NCBI RefSeq assembly: GCF_031979925.1
Contig: NZ_DALZFB010000004.1
Location: 248,001-312,000 of the forward strand
Origin: Pseudescherichia sp031979925
GTDB lineage: Bacteria > Pseudomonadota > Gammaproteobacteria > Enterobacterales > Enterobacteriaceae
DNA: 64,000 bases
Reading direction: 5' to 3'
In this document: piece after piece, positions 42,834 to 51,724 of the stretch
How positions within the stretch are numbered: position 1 is the stretch's first letter
Layout of the letters: every line of letters begins with the position of its first letter
Program-made: the position numbers and the translations under genes
Notes under the pieces: generated by a model
Seen by the model: the letters and a program-made list of their open reading frames with translations, nothing else
Told to the model about the DNA's origin: nothing
Database searches by the model: none

Positions 42834-43499
42834 TTAACTGGCCGGCACCGCGGAAATTTCAGATTTATCCGCCAGCCTTTTCAGGCACATATTGAGTAAT
42901 ACGCCATACATCGGCAGGAAGAACAGGATGCTGATGAGCACCTTGAAGCTGTAGTCCACCAGCGCGATTTCGGTCCAGTGCTGGGCCATAAACGCATCCG
43001 GGCTACGCCAGAAGGCGATAAAGAAGAAGGCGATAGTATCGCTGGCGTTACCGAATAGGGTGGAGACGGTTGGTGCGAGCCACCAGCGACGATTCTGCCG
43101 CAGACGGTTGAAGACGCGAACGTCGAGGATCTGCCCCAGCGTGTAGGCCATAAAGCTCGCAGCGGCGATGCGGGCAACAAACAGGTTAAAATGTGCCAGT
43201 GCGCCAAAGCCCTGCCAGCTGCCCATATAAAACAGCGACGAGACGATATAGGAGATAATCAGCGCCGGGATCATGACGGCAAAGATGATCCGCCGGGCGA
43301 GCGGTGCGCCAAAAATACGCACGGTCAGGTCGGTGGCGAGGAAGATAAACGGAAAGCTAAACGCGCCCCAGGTGGTATGGAAACCAAACACTGAGATCGG
43401 CAGCTGCACCAGATAGTTGCTGGAGGTGATCACCAGCAGGTGAAAAAGCGATAGCCAGAACAGCGCCTTCGTGCGCTGAGATTGAGAGAACTGCGTCAT
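42834..43499 (-). CDS. yhhQ: queuosine precursor transporter YhhQ
   Basis: A 221-residue inner-membrane protein of the QPTR family that imports the queuosine precursors preQ0 and preQ1. Six helices are visible, with conserved FHTTWGAFSFPFIFLATDLTVRIFG (about 40-64) and SNTLGNASDTIAFF-type motif (seen as STLFGNASDTIAFFFIAF). Sequence and divergent position to tusA follow E. coli. Confidence 0.94.
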   Translation of the reverse strand: MTQFSQSQRTKALFWLSLFHLLVITSSNYLVQLPISVFGFHTTWGAFSFPFIFLATDLTVRIFGAPLARRIIFAVMIPALIISYIVSSLFYMGSWQGFGALAHFNLFVARIAAASFMAYTLGQILDVRVFNRLRQNRRWWLAPTVSTLFGNASDTIAFFFIAFWRSPDAFMAQHWTEIALVDYSFKVLISILFFLPMYGVLLNMCLKRLADKSEISAVPAS

Positions 43500-43697
43500 A
43501 TTGTGACCTTTTTATAAGTTGGGGTGAGGGAACCCAATTTGAATCTGTTATTGCCTTGCTGGGCAAAGTTTGAACCGCCGCATCATACTGCTTTCACTAC
43601 GCTTTGCAATGGTTAATAGTCACGCAATCGTTAACCTGGTTTGCTTTGTGATAATCGCGGCGTAAACTACAGCGGTTTTTGAATGAATGAGCTAAAA

Positions 43698-43943
43698 ATG
43701 ACCGATCTCTTCTCTACTCCAGACCATACCCTTGATGCGCAGGGGCTGCGCTGCCCGGAGCCCGTGATGATGGTGCGTAAAACTGTACGCACCATGCAAA
43801 TCGGGGAAACGTTGCTGATTATTGCCGACGATCCCGCTACAACGCGTGATATTCCTGGCTTTTGCCGCTTTATGGAGCACGAGCTGGTGGCCCAGCAGGT
43901 TGAAGCGCTGCCCTACCGCTATCTGTTACGTAAAGGGCAGTAA
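43698..43943 (+). CDS. tusA: sulfur-carrier protein TusA
   Basis: Accepts persulfide sulfur from IscS and passes it to TusBCD for the 2-thiouridine modification of tRNA. From the ATG at 43698 it is 81 residues, equal to E. coli. The catalytic Cys19 sits in LRCPEPVMMVRK. An upstream in-frame ATG at 43683 is less likely. It is followed by REP elements and the lac-like cluster, where E. coli has zntA directly. Confidence 0.97.
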   Translation: MTDLFSTPDHTLDAQGLRCPEPVMMVRKTVRTMQIGETLLIIADDPATTRDIPGFCRFMEHELVAQQVEALPYRYLLRKGQ

Positions 43944-43948
43944 TAACG

Positions 43949-44030
43949 GCCCGGTGGCGCTACCCTTACCGGGCCTACACATCGCGCCGAGCGCATTGTA
44001 GGCGGGGCAAACGCAGTGCCGCCCGGCGTT
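43949..44030. repeat. two REP-like palindromes
   Basis: GGCCCGGTGGCGCTACCCTTACCGGGCC (43949-43976) and GTAGGCGGGGCAAACGCAGTGCCGCCCGGCG (43999-44029), between the convergent tusA and beta-galactosidase genes. Confidence 0.6.
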
Positions 44031-44034
44031 TAGT

Positions 44035-46089
44035 TTACTCGGCCAGAAAGACCTCGACGCCAAAGGCGGGCAGCGTGTACTGCTGCTCCTGTCGTTCTCC
44101 GGTATTGAGCAACGCCTCAAGCGGCCCGGCCTCCTGGGCCAGCTCCAGCGTCACGGCACAATCGCTAAAGTTCTGCACAAAGATATACCGCTTGCCATCC
44201 TGCTCTCTGACGGTGGCGACTGTTCCAGGCGGTAAACGCAGGGTCGTGCAGGCAGACAGCCCGTGCCGGTCTGCGATCAGCTGGTAGAAGTCCGTCAGAA
44301 AATCGCTTCCGGTTCTGGCCGCGACGTAGTACGCCTCGCCTTTACCATAGCGGTTGCGGGTTACGGCTGGCCTGCCCTGGTAGAAGTCCCGCTGATAAAC
44401 GCCCAGCACCTCTGCCCCTTCGGTATGGATCAGATCGCATAGCTCAAGGCAGGTATAGTCGCGGGTCGCTTTATCCCACGATGCAGCCGTCATCTGGATC
44501 TGGTTCGTTTCCCCGTCGTACAGGCTGTCGATCTCTTCTGACCAGATGCCTAAAACCTCCCGCAGCGGGCCAGGGAAGCCGGTGGTGTAACAGAGATCGT
44601 CCTCGTTAACGATCCCTGACCAGTAGGTGGCAATAAAAATGCCGCCTGCGGCAACGAACTGGTTCACCCGGTCGGCAAACGCCTCGTTTACCATATAGAG
44701 CATAGGTGCAACGACGACGCGGTACCGGCTAATATCGGCGCGCTGGGAGACAATATCGACCTGAATGTTTTGCTGCCATAGCGCCTGGTAGTGCTTATGC
44801 ACGGTCTCTTCGAATTTGATGCCGCAGTTGCGTGGCCCTGCCGAATCGTTCACCGCCCAGCGGTTATCCCAGTCGTAAACAATCGCTACCTCGGCCCGAT
44901 AATCGCTCCCTGCCGCATAGGCCAGCTTCTCCAGCGCAGCGCCAACCTGTTTGACATCCTGCCCCACCCGCGTGTTGAGGTGCCCAACATGATCGACCAC
45001 CGCACCATGCAGCTTCTCGCTGGAGCCGCGGCTTTTACGCCACTGAAAATACTGCACCGAACCAGAGCCATGCGCCACCGCCTGCAGGGCCGAAAGCAGG
45101 TGCATCCCCGGTTTTTTCAGCTTGCTGATCGGCTGCCAGTTGGTGGTACCCGGCGTCGACTCCATCAGCAAAAACGGCAGGCCGGGCTTCAGGCTTCTCA
45201 TCAGGTCAAACGTAAAGGCAGTATAGGAGGCGAGCGCCTGCTGATCCCGGGTCTGATGCCACTCCGGGTAGCTGTCCCAGGAGATAAAATCGATCTCCTG
45301 CGCCAGGCGCCAGTAATCGTAATCATAAAACGCGCCGTGAAAATTTGTTGTCGCTGGCAGCGCCGGATTAAAGGGTTTTACCGTTTCTATCTCATGGCGG
45401 CAGAATAGCGCCACCTGCTCAGTGACGAAGCGCCGCCAGTCAAGGTTCAGGGCATGAACCGACTGCTCCCCCAGCGGCCCAGGGGAGTGGATCTGACTCC
45501 AGCTGGTATATTGGTGGCTCCAGAAGGTGCTCCACCAGCGCTGGTTCAGGTTCTCTAAGCTCTGATATTTCTCCTTCAGCCAGCTGCGAAAGTTTTCCTG
45601 GCAGATCTCGCAGTGGCACTCCCCGCCATATTCATTGGAGATATGCCAGGCCAGCACCGCCGGATGATTGGCATAGCGCCTGGCCAGCTGCGCGTTTATC
45701 TTTCCCGTCAGACGGAGATAGGCGGGAGAGGAGTAGCAGTGATTATGCCGCTCGCCGTGCAGATTCCGGGTGCGATCGCTATTGGTTCTTAACACCTCTG
45801 GATATTTTTCCGATACCCACGCTGGCCTTGCTCCGCTGGGCGTCGCCAGAAAAACAGAGATGCCGTTGGCATAAAGCTTATCGAGCACGTTATCCAGCCA
45901 GCCAAACTGGTAGTGGCCCTCTTCAGGCTCCAGGCTTGACCAGCTAAATATGCCGACCGACATGACGTTGCACCGGGCCTCTTTCATCATCGCAATGTCC
46001 TGCTCGATAATGCCTGGCTGATGCAACCACTGATCGGGGTTGTAATCGGCACCGTGTAAAAAACCCAGTGCTGGAAATAAGTTGCGCAT
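44035..46089 (-). CDS. beta-galactosidase, glycoside hydrolase family 42
   Basis: Cleaves beta-galactosides in the cytoplasm. The 684-residue protein has the GH42 (beta/alpha)8 domain with GADYNPDQW near the N-terminus, the acid/base Glu153 in WHISNEYGGEC, the nucleophile Glu310 in LLMESTPGTTNW, and a Cys cluster (CHCEIC, 158-163) that binds zinc in this family. A trimerisation domain and a small C-terminal beta domain follow. No signal peptide is seen. It starts 11 bases after the permease gene, so the two form an operon. It is not a relative of LacZ (GH2). Likely substrates are lactose or galacto-oligosaccharides. Confidence 0.93.
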   Translation of the reverse strand: MRNLFPALGFLHGADYNPDQWLHQPGIIEQDIAMMKEARCNVMSVGIFSWSSLEPEEGHYQFGWLDNVLDKLYANGISVFLATPSGARPAWVSEKYPEVLRTNSDRTRNLHGERHNHCYSSPAYLRLTGKINAQLARRYANHPAVLAWHISNEYGGECHCEICQENFRSWLKEKYQSLENLNQRWWSTFWSHQYTSWSQIHSPGPLGEQSVHALNLDWRRFVTEQVALFCRHEIETVKPFNPALPATTNFHGAFYDYDYWRLAQEIDFISWDSYPEWHQTRDQQALASYTAFTFDLMRSLKPGLPFLLMESTPGTTNWQPISKLKKPGMHLLSALQAVAHGSGSVQYFQWRKSRGSSEKLHGAVVDHVGHLNTRVGQDVKQVGAALEKLAYAAGSDYRAEVAIVYDWDNRWAVNDSAGPRNCGIKFEETVHKHYQALWQQNIQVDIVSQRADISRYRVVVAPMLYMVNEAFADRVNQFVAAGGIFIATYWSGIVNEDDLCYTTGFPGPLREVLGIWSEEIDSLYDGETNQIQMTAASWDKATRDYTCLELCDLIHTEGAEVLGVYQRDFYQGRPAVTRNRYGKGEAYYVAARTGSDFLTDFYQLIADRHGLSACTTLRLPPGTVATVREQDGKRYIFVQNFSDCAVTLELAQEAGPLEALLNTGERQEQQYTLPAFGVEVFLAE

Positions 46090-46100
46090 GACCGCCTCCG

Positions 46101-47333
46101 TTAAGCTAAAGACTCTCTCTCCTGAGAAAGATTGATGGCCTGGCCTTTCCGGTTATGTAAAGAGAACACGGAGAAGAGCGTGAAGAGGCCTGAAACAGTG
46201 CCAAGAATGATATAGGTGTTGGCGAAACCAATGGTGTCGTACAGATAGCCGACAGCTGGCGAGTAGAGCGTAGTGGCGATGGACGCGGCAAACAGCACCA
46301 GCAGATAGATGGTCGATGAGAGCTTGTGATCGAAATTCTGCGCAATAAACTTAAACACGGCGATGAGAATGAGCGGCTTCTCGATGGCGTGCATCATTTT
46401 TACCGTGGCAATCCACACCGGGCCGAGAGGTACGGCGGAACCAAGAATACGTACCGACATAATCGTCCCGGCAATCACTAATGCCCATTTTGCTCCCACG
46501 CGATTTACAAACCACGGCATCAGCCCTAAAAATAGCGTTTCAAAACAGACCTGTACCGACGCGAGGGTGCCGTACCACTTATTCCCGACGTCTACGCTGG
46601 AGAATTGCAGGGAGAAATACTGGGCGAACTGCTGGTCATAGGTATCGTAGATTTGCGTGACGAACAGCGTGAAGATAATCAGCATCCAGAACTGACGATT
46701 TTTTGCCAGCTCGAACACATGTCCAGCCTTCAGCGAGGAGGTCATCTTCTCCTCTTCAACCGTGACCTCTATTTTGGTCAGCATAAAGCAGACAGCGGCT
46801 AATACGATAGCCGCGCTGGCCAGCCAGAAAGAGAGGTTAGGATTATCGTTGATATTGCGACCCACAATATAGGCCGCCGCGGCCCAGCCCAGCGATCCCC
46901 ACATTCTGACCCGGCCATATTCAAAGGCGTAGCGACGGGAGATTTTATCAATGTAAGAGTCGATAACGCCGCAGCCCGAGTTAAAGATGATCCCCAGATA
47001 GATACCGCCGAGAATCGCCCCTAACCAGAAGGTGCTCACCAGTAGCGGAGCATAGACGTAAATAAAGAATGGCCCAATCGGCAACAGCAGGGCAACAATC
47101 AGGAAAATAAGCGATTTTTTGGTGCCAAATTTGTCAGAAATATAACCAAAGAATGGCTGCATGGTCAGGGCAATAAAGGCGTTGATGGCATAGAGCCAAC
47201 CGGTTTTTGTCGCGCTAATACCCAGATGCTGGGTAGTCCAGATGACAAAAAAAGCCATCGTTGCCGACCAGGCAAACAGATAGAGAAAGTCGAAAATACT
47301 TAAAAGTATGTAGTTCCTTTTGCCGGTAACCAT
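46101..47333 (-). CDS. LacY/RafB-type oligosaccharide:H+ symporter
   Basis: A 410-residue MFS permease of the LacY family, from the ATG at 47333 (MVTGKRNYILLSIFDFLYLF); AAGGA precedes it. Residues that work in LacY are kept: FEYGRVRMWGSLGW (LacY Glu126 and Arg144 region), YDTYDQQFAQYFS, SVRILGSA (Arg302 region) and KMMHAIEKPLI (His322 and Glu325). It imports a galactoside with a proton. Melibiose permease MelY of Enterobacter cloacae is another close relative, so lactose, melibiose or raffinose are all possible. The GH42 enzyme next to it argues for a beta-galactoside. Confidence 0.92.
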   Translation of the reverse strand: MVTGKRNYILLSIFDFLYLFAWSATMAFFVIWTTQHLGISATKTGWLYAINAFIALTMQPFFGYISDKFGTKKSLIFLIVALLLPIGPFFIYVYAPLLVSTFWLGAILGGIYLGIIFNSGCGVIDSYIDKISRRYAFEYGRVRMWGSLGWAAAAYIVGRNINDNPNLSFWLASAAIVLAAVCFMLTKIEVTVEEEKMTSSLKAGHVFELAKNRQFWMLIIFTLFVTQIYDTYDQQFAQYFSLQFSSVDVGNKWYGTLASVQVCFETLFLGLMPWFVNRVGAKWALVIAGTIMSVRILGSAVPLGPVWIATVKMMHAIEKPLILIAVFKFIAQNFDHKLSSTIYLLVLFAASIATTLYSPAVGYLYDTIGFANTYIILGTVSGLFTLFSVFSLHNRKGQAINLSQERESLA

Positions 47334-47431
47334 CTCTTTTTTCCTTATCAAGGAACAGACGTCGGTGCTTCGCCTGGGCTTCAGCGAATAGCGTTCTTGG
47401 GGTGTGGCTGGTTGATGTGACTCTGTCGTTT

Positions 47432-47451
47432 AAAATGTACGACGTTCACAT
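47432..47451 (-). promoter_or_regulatory. candidate LacI-type operator, permease side
   Basis: Read on the minus strand, ATGTGAACGTCGTACATTTT; it matches the site at 47577-47596 at 17 of 20 positions in the opposite orientation. One copy lies near each divergent promoter. Confidence 0.55.
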
Positions 47452-47508
47452 CCGTGGGTTACATACAATACCTGACAAATCTTTTGCACAATGCTCACCG
47501 CGGCGAAA

Positions 47509-47524
47509 TGTAACCGTTATCACA
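47509..47524. promoter_or_regulatory. candidate CRP site
   Basis: TGTAA-N6-TCACA fits the CRP consensus with one mismatch. A weaker match, AGTGA-N6-TCGCA, lies at 47551-47566. CRP control fits a sugar operon. Confidence 0.45.
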
Positions 47525-47576
47525 CAACGTGCTTTTTTCTTGCGGCAAAAAGTGAACAAGATCGCAAAAATCCACC

Positions 47577-47596
47577 ATGTGAACGTAAGACATTTT
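47577..47596 (+). promoter_or_regulatory. candidate LacI-type operator, regulator side
   Basis: ATGTGAACGTAAGACATTTT is the inverted partner of 47432-47451. It lies 48 bases before the regulator's GTG start, suited to autorepression. Confidence 0.55.
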
Positions 47597-47643
47597 GGTA
47601 TTATAGAGCGGTAAACTTGAGAGATAACCGAAAAGGAAAAAGG

Positions 47644-48663
47644 GTGCATAAGAGCAAAAACGCGACGCTGGAAGATGTTGCTCGCCACGCTGGCGTCTCT
47701 TACCAGACCGTCTCCAGGGTACTGAACAAGTCAGTGAACGTTGCCGAAAAGACCCGTATCCGCGTTGAAAAGGCCATTGAGGAACTACGCTATGTGCCAA
47801 ATCGTCTCGCTCAGCAGCTGGTGGGGAAACAGGCCCAAACGCTTGGACTGGTGACGACTTCGCTTGCTCTCCATGCACCGTCACAGATAGCCGCTTCGGT
47901 AAAAAAACATGCCCGCGACGCTGGGTATCAGGTTCTTATCTCAATGATTGATGAAAGCGATACCACTGCCATTCAGCAGTCGATTAATGACTTTAAGTCG
48001 CAGCTGGTCGACAAAATCATTATCAACGTGCCGCTGGAAAGGGCCGTCGCTGAAACAGTGGCTAAGCAGAATGAAGACGTTACCTGTCTGTTTCTCGACG
48101 TCGCACCTGATAGCGATGTTTTCCACGTGATTTTCGATCCGACAAACGGCACCCGAGAGAGCGTAAAACAGCTTTATGAGCTGGGACACCGGCATATTGC
48201 GCTGATGCCTGGCCCACAGCATGCCGTATCGGCCCAGCTGCGTTTAGCCAGCTGGCTGGATAGCCTTAATGAGTATAGTCTGACGCCGTGCTCGGTTATC
48301 TTTGGCTCATGGGACGCGCCGAGCGGGTTTGCCGGCGTGCAGACGCTGCTTGCTGAGAAAAAAACGTTTACCGCTCTGCTGGCAGGTAACGACCAGATGG
48401 CACTGGGAGCGCTGAGCGCCTTACATCAGGCACGGATTGCCGTACCTGAGCAGGTCTCGGTAGTGGGTTACGATGACAGCTACGAAAGTGCGTTTTTTAT
48501 CCCCTCTCTGACTACGGTGCGTCTGGATCTGGATGCGCAGGGGAGAGAGGCGGTAGCAAGGGTGTTGGCAGCTGCGCCGGGTAAGCTACCAGAGAGTTGC
48601 ACTCTTCCGGCAGAGTTTGTGCTGCGTAGCTCAACGGCTATTTGGACTACCGTTGTCACATAA
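47644..48663 (+). CDS. LacI-family transcriptional regulator
   Basis: A 339-residue repressor from the GTG at 47644 (VHKSKNATLEDVARHAGVSY), with AAGGA upstream. The helix-turn-helix is TLEDVARHAGVSYQTVSRVL (8-27), followed by the hinge RYVPNRLAQQLVGKQ and a periplasmic-binding-protein core (LLAGNDQMALGALSAL, VVGYDDSYES). It closely resembles the LacI/RafR group. It is divergent from the permease and beta-galactosidase genes and probably represses them in the absence of the galactoside. Confidence 0.9.
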   Translation: MHKSKNATLEDVARHAGVSYQTVSRVLNKSVNVAEKTRIRVEKAIEELRYVPNRLAQQLVGKQAQTLGLVTTSLALHAPSQIAASVKKHARDAGYQVLISMIDESDTTAIQQSINDFKSQLVDKIIINVPLERAVAETVAKQNEDVTCLFLDVAPDSDVFHVIFDPTNGTRESVKQLYELGHRHIALMPGPQHAVSAQLRLASWLDSLNEYSLTPCSVIFGSWDAPSGFAGVQTLLAEKKTFTALLAGNDQMALGALSALHQARIAVPEQVSVVGYDDSYESAFFIPSLTTVRLDLDAQGREAVARVLAAAPGKLPESCTLPAEFVLRSSTAIWTTVVT

Positions 48664-48694
48664 TTGAACCATCGTTTCACAATCTTATTACTTT

Positions 48695-48710
48695 TGTGAA
48701 CCGCTTCACC
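48695..48710. promoter_or_regulatory. candidate CRP site before the TRAP operon
   Basis: TGTGA-N6-TCACC fits the CRP consensus with one mismatch, about 90 bases before the binding-protein start. It also forms the small inverted repeat GTGAA-CCGC-TTCAC. Confidence 0.45.
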
Positions 48711-48797
48711 TCTGCTTCTCCAGACGTAGTGTAGTTTTTAAGCGTAAAAATTAAAACGCTGTCCTGGCGCTTACCTCACTACCCTGGAGTTGACTCA

Positions 48798-49769
48798 ATG
48801 AAAACGACCCTCAAGCCGTTGTTAGCCGCTCTGTGCCTCTCTGCCTTTGCTTCCTCCGTTGCTGCTCAAACCATTAAGGCTGCCGACGTCCACCCGCAGG
48901 GTTATCCCAACGTGGTGGCCGTGGAGCAGATGGGCGAAAAACTGAAACAGCAAACCGACGGCAAGCTGGAGATTAAAGTCTTCCCCGGCGGCGTGCTCGG
49001 GGATGAAAAGCAGATGATTGAGCAGGCGCAGATGGGCGCCATCGACATGATCCGCGTCTCCATGGCACCGGTGGCGGCGATCCTGCCGGACATCGAAGTC
49101 TTTACGCTGCCCTACGTCTTCCGCGATGAAGATCACATGCATAAGATCATCGACGGCGATATCGGTAAAAGCATTGGTGACAAGCTCACCGCCAATCCGA
49201 AATCCCGTCTGGTATTCCTCGGCTGGATGGATTCCGGTACCCGCAACCTGATCACCAAGGATCCCATCGTCAAACCGGAAGATCTGAAAGGGAAGAAGAT
49301 CCGCGTACAGGGTAGCCCGGTAGCGTTAGCCACGCTGAAAGATATGGGCGCTAACTCGGTAGCGATGGGCGTTAGCGAGGTCTATAGCGGAATGCAGACT
49401 GGCGTCATCGACGGCGCAGAGAACAACCCGCCGACCTACGTGGCGCACAACTATATGCCGGTCGCGAAAAACTATACTCTTAGCGGTCACTTTATCACCC
49501 CAGAGATGCTGCTCTACTCCAAAGTGAAGTGGGACAAACTCAGTGCCGACGAGCAGCAGAAGATCCTCACCCTTGCCCGCGAAGCGCAGTTTGAGCAGCG
49601 CAAGCTGTGGCAGGCCTATAACCAGCAGGCGCTCGACAAGATGAAGGCGGGCGGGGTTCAGTTCCACGACATCGACAAAACGGTCTTTATCAAAGCGACA
49701 GAGCCGGTGCGCGCCCAGTATGGCGATAAGCATCAGGATCTGATGAAAGCCATCGCTGACGTCCAGTAA
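48798..49769 (+). CDS. TRAP transporter solute-binding protein, DctP family
   Basis: A 323-residue periplasmic protein with a signal peptide (MKTTLKPLLAALCLSAFASSVAAQ, cleavage near residue 22-23). The DctP fold shows FPGGVLGDEKQMIEQAQMGAIDM and the carboxylate-binding region with Arg in GKKIRVQGSPVALATLKDMGAN, then SEVYSGMQTGVIDGAENN. Ligands of this family are usually organic or sugar acids; a C4-dicarboxylate or uronate is likely but not readable. First gene of a three-gene TRAP operon. Confidence 0.9.
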   Translation: MKTTLKPLLAALCLSAFASSVAAQTIKAADVHPQGYPNVVAVEQMGEKLKQQTDGKLEIKVFPGGVLGDEKQMIEQAQMGAIDMIRVSMAPVAAILPDIEVFTLPYVFRDEDHMHKIIDGDIGKSIGDKLTANPKSRLVFLGWMDSGTRNLITKDPIVKPEDLKGKKIRVQGSPVALATLKDMGANSVAMGVSEVYSGMQTGVIDGAENNPPTYVAHNYMPVAKNYTLSGHFITPEMLLYSKVKWDKLSADEQQKILTLAREAQFEQRKLWQAYNQQALDKMKAGGVQFHDIDKTVFIKATEPVRAQYGDKHQDLMKAIADVQ

Positions 49770-49792
49770 ACCTGACCTGTTGTGGAGGACGT

Positions 49793-50302
49793 ATGTCCCA
49801 ACTCTACCTGAAGTGGATGGACCGTCTGTACCTGCTCGCCATGGCCGTGGCGGGCCTGTCGCTGCTGGTGATGACCATCGTGATCCCGATTGGCATCTTC
49901 TCGCGCTACGTGCTCAACCGCGGCGAGTCCTGGCCGGAGCCAATCGCCATTATCTGCATGGTGACCTTTACCTTTATCGGGGCCGCGGTGAGCTACCGCG
50001 CCGGGTCACATATCGCGGTTAACATGCTTACCGATCGGCTGCCCGATTCGCTCAAAGCCCTGTGCGCCAGGCTGGTGGATCTGCTGATGCTGGGGATCTC
50101 GCTGCTGATTTTCTGGTACAGCTACCTGCTGTGCGTTGAGCTGTGGGAGCAGCCCGTCGCCGAGTTTCCCATTCTGACTTCAGGGGAGAGCTACCTGCCG
50201 CTGCCGCTCGGGTCGGCGATCCTGATCCTGTTTGTGCTTGAACGCCTGCTGTTTGGTTCGCAGGAAAACCGTCCGGTCGTACTGATCGGCAACCATGGTT
50301 AA
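49793..50302 (+). CDS. TRAP transporter small membrane subunit, DctQ family
   Basis: A 169-residue membrane protein with four helices (LLAMAVAGLSLLVMTIVIPIG, IAIICMVTFTFIGAAVSY, LLMLGISLLIFWYSYLL, ILILFVLERLLF) and the DctQ signature NRGESWPEPIAIICMVTFTFIGAA. It pairs with the large subunit 10 bases downstream to form the Na+-driven transporter. It follows the binding protein by 23 bases. Confidence 0.9.
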   Translation: MSQLYLKWMDRLYLLAMAVAGLSLLVMTIVIPIGIFSRYVLNRGESWPEPIAIICMVTFTFIGAAVSYRAGSHIAVNMLTDRLPDSLKALCARLVDLLMLGISLLIFWYSYLLCVELWEQPVAEFPILTSGESYLPLPLGSAILILFVLERLLFGSQENRPVVLIGNHG

Positions 50303-50312
50303 GGGGTGAAAG

Positions 50313-51599
50313 ATGGATGCGTTTGTTTTGTTATTCACCCTCGCCATTTTGCTGGCGCTGGGGATGCCGGTGGCCTTCGCTGTCGGATTAAGCGCCGTGG
50401 CTGGTGCGCTGTGGATCGACCTGCCTCTTGAGGCGCTGATGATCCAGATCACCAGCGGGGTGAACAAGTTTACCCTGCTGGCGATCCCGTTCTTTATCCT
50501 GGCGGGTGCGATCATGGCGGAAGGCGGCATTGCCCGGCGGCTGGTAAACTTTGCCTATATTTTTGTCGGCTTTATTCGCGGCGGCCTGTCGCTGGTGAAT
50601 ATTGTCGCCTCAACCTTTTTCGGCGCGATCTCCGGCTCGTCGGTAGCGGACACGGCCTCTATCGGCAGCGTGATGATCCCGGAGATGGAGAAGAAGGGCT
50701 ACCCACGAGAGTACGCAGCGGCAGTGACCGCCAGCGGCTCGGTGCAGGCCATTCTCATCCCACCCAGCCATAACTCGGTGATCTACTCTCTGGCGGCGGG
50801 GGGTACGGTCTCCATCGCTACGCTGTTTATCGCTGGCGTACTGCCGGGGTTACTGCTCGGCGTGAGCCTGATGGTGCTCTGCCTGGGGTTTGCCCGCAAA
50901 CGTGGCTACCCGAAAGGCGAACGGATCCCGTTTAAACAGGCGGTGAAAATCCTGCTTGATGCCATGTGGGGACTGATGACGGTGGTGATCATTCTCGGCG
51001 GCATTCTGTCGGGGATCTTTACCGCCACCGAGTCAGCGGCGGTCGCCTGCCTGTGGGCGTTCTTTGTCACGATGTTTATCTACCGCGACTACAAGTGGAA
51101 CGAGCTGCCGAAGCTGATGTGCCGCACGGTGAAGACCGTCACCATCGTGATGATCCTGATCGGCTTTGCCGCAGCATTCGGCGCGGTGATGACCTACATG
51201 CAGCTGCCAATGCGTATCACCGAGTTCTTTACCTCGCTGTCGGATAACAAGTACGTCATTCTGATGTATCTCAACATTATGCTGCTGCTGATCGGCACCC
51301 TGATGGACATGGCCCCGATCATTCTGATCCTGACCCCGGTGCTGCTGCCGGTAACTAACTCGTTAGGGATCGATCCGGTGCACTTCGGCATGATCATGAT
51401 GGTCAACCTCGGGATCGGGCTGATCACGCCGCCGGTAGGCTCGGTGCTGTTTGTCGCCAGCGCGGTGAGCAAGCAGAAGATCGAAACGGTAGTGAAGGCA
51501 ATGCTGCCGTTTTACGCAATGCTGCTGGTGGTGCTGGGCATGGTGACCTATATCCCGGCCATTTCGCTCTGGCTACCGGGGATCCTGGGGATGCAGTAA
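50313..51599 (+). CDS. TRAP transporter large permease, DctM family
   Basis: A 428-residue membrane protein with about twelve helices. DctM signatures are PFFILAGAIMAEGGIARRLV, FFGAISGSSVADTASIGSVM and the C-terminal MMVNLGIGLITPPVGSVLFV. It carries the ion and substrate path of the TRAP transporter. The start is ten bases after the small subunit's stop and has AAGGGGTG upstream. Downstream are REP elements before the convergent zntA. Confidence 0.93.
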   Translation: MDAFVLLFTLAILLALGMPVAFAVGLSAVAGALWIDLPLEALMIQITSGVNKFTLLAIPFFILAGAIMAEGGIARRLVNFAYIFVGFIRGGLSLVNIVASTFFGAISGSSVADTASIGSVMIPEMEKKGYPREYAAAVTASGSVQAILIPPSHNSVIYSLAAGGTVSIATLFIAGVLPGLLLGVSLMVLCLGFARKRGYPKGERIPFKQAVKILLDAMWGLMTVVIILGGILSGIFTATESAAVACLWAFFVTMFIYRDYKWNELPKLMCRTVKTVTIVMILIGFAAAFGAVMTYMQLPMRITEFFTSLSDNKYVILMYLNIMLLLIGTLMDMAPIILILTPVLLPVTNSLGIDPVHFGMIMMVNLGIGLITPPVGSVLFVASAVSKQKIETVVKAMLPFYAMLLVVLGMVTYIPAISLWLPGILGMQ

Positions 51600-51621
51600 T
51601 ATTTAAGAGGGTTCGTGTCGT

Positions 51622-51715
51622 TGTAGGCCCGGCAAGCATAGCGCCGCCGGGCGTTAAATCAGCTCCGCTACGCCAGGTGGGCGGCTAACGCCTGACCCGG
51701 CCTACGGTTCGTGCC
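51622..51715. repeat. two REP-like palindromes
   Basis: GTAGGCCCGGCAAGC ... GCCGCCGGGCG (51622-51653) and CCAGGTGGGCGGCTAACGCC ... CCCGGCCTACGG (51672-51708), between the convergent dctM and zntA genes. Confidence 0.6.
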
Positions 51716-51724
51716 CTATAGTTT

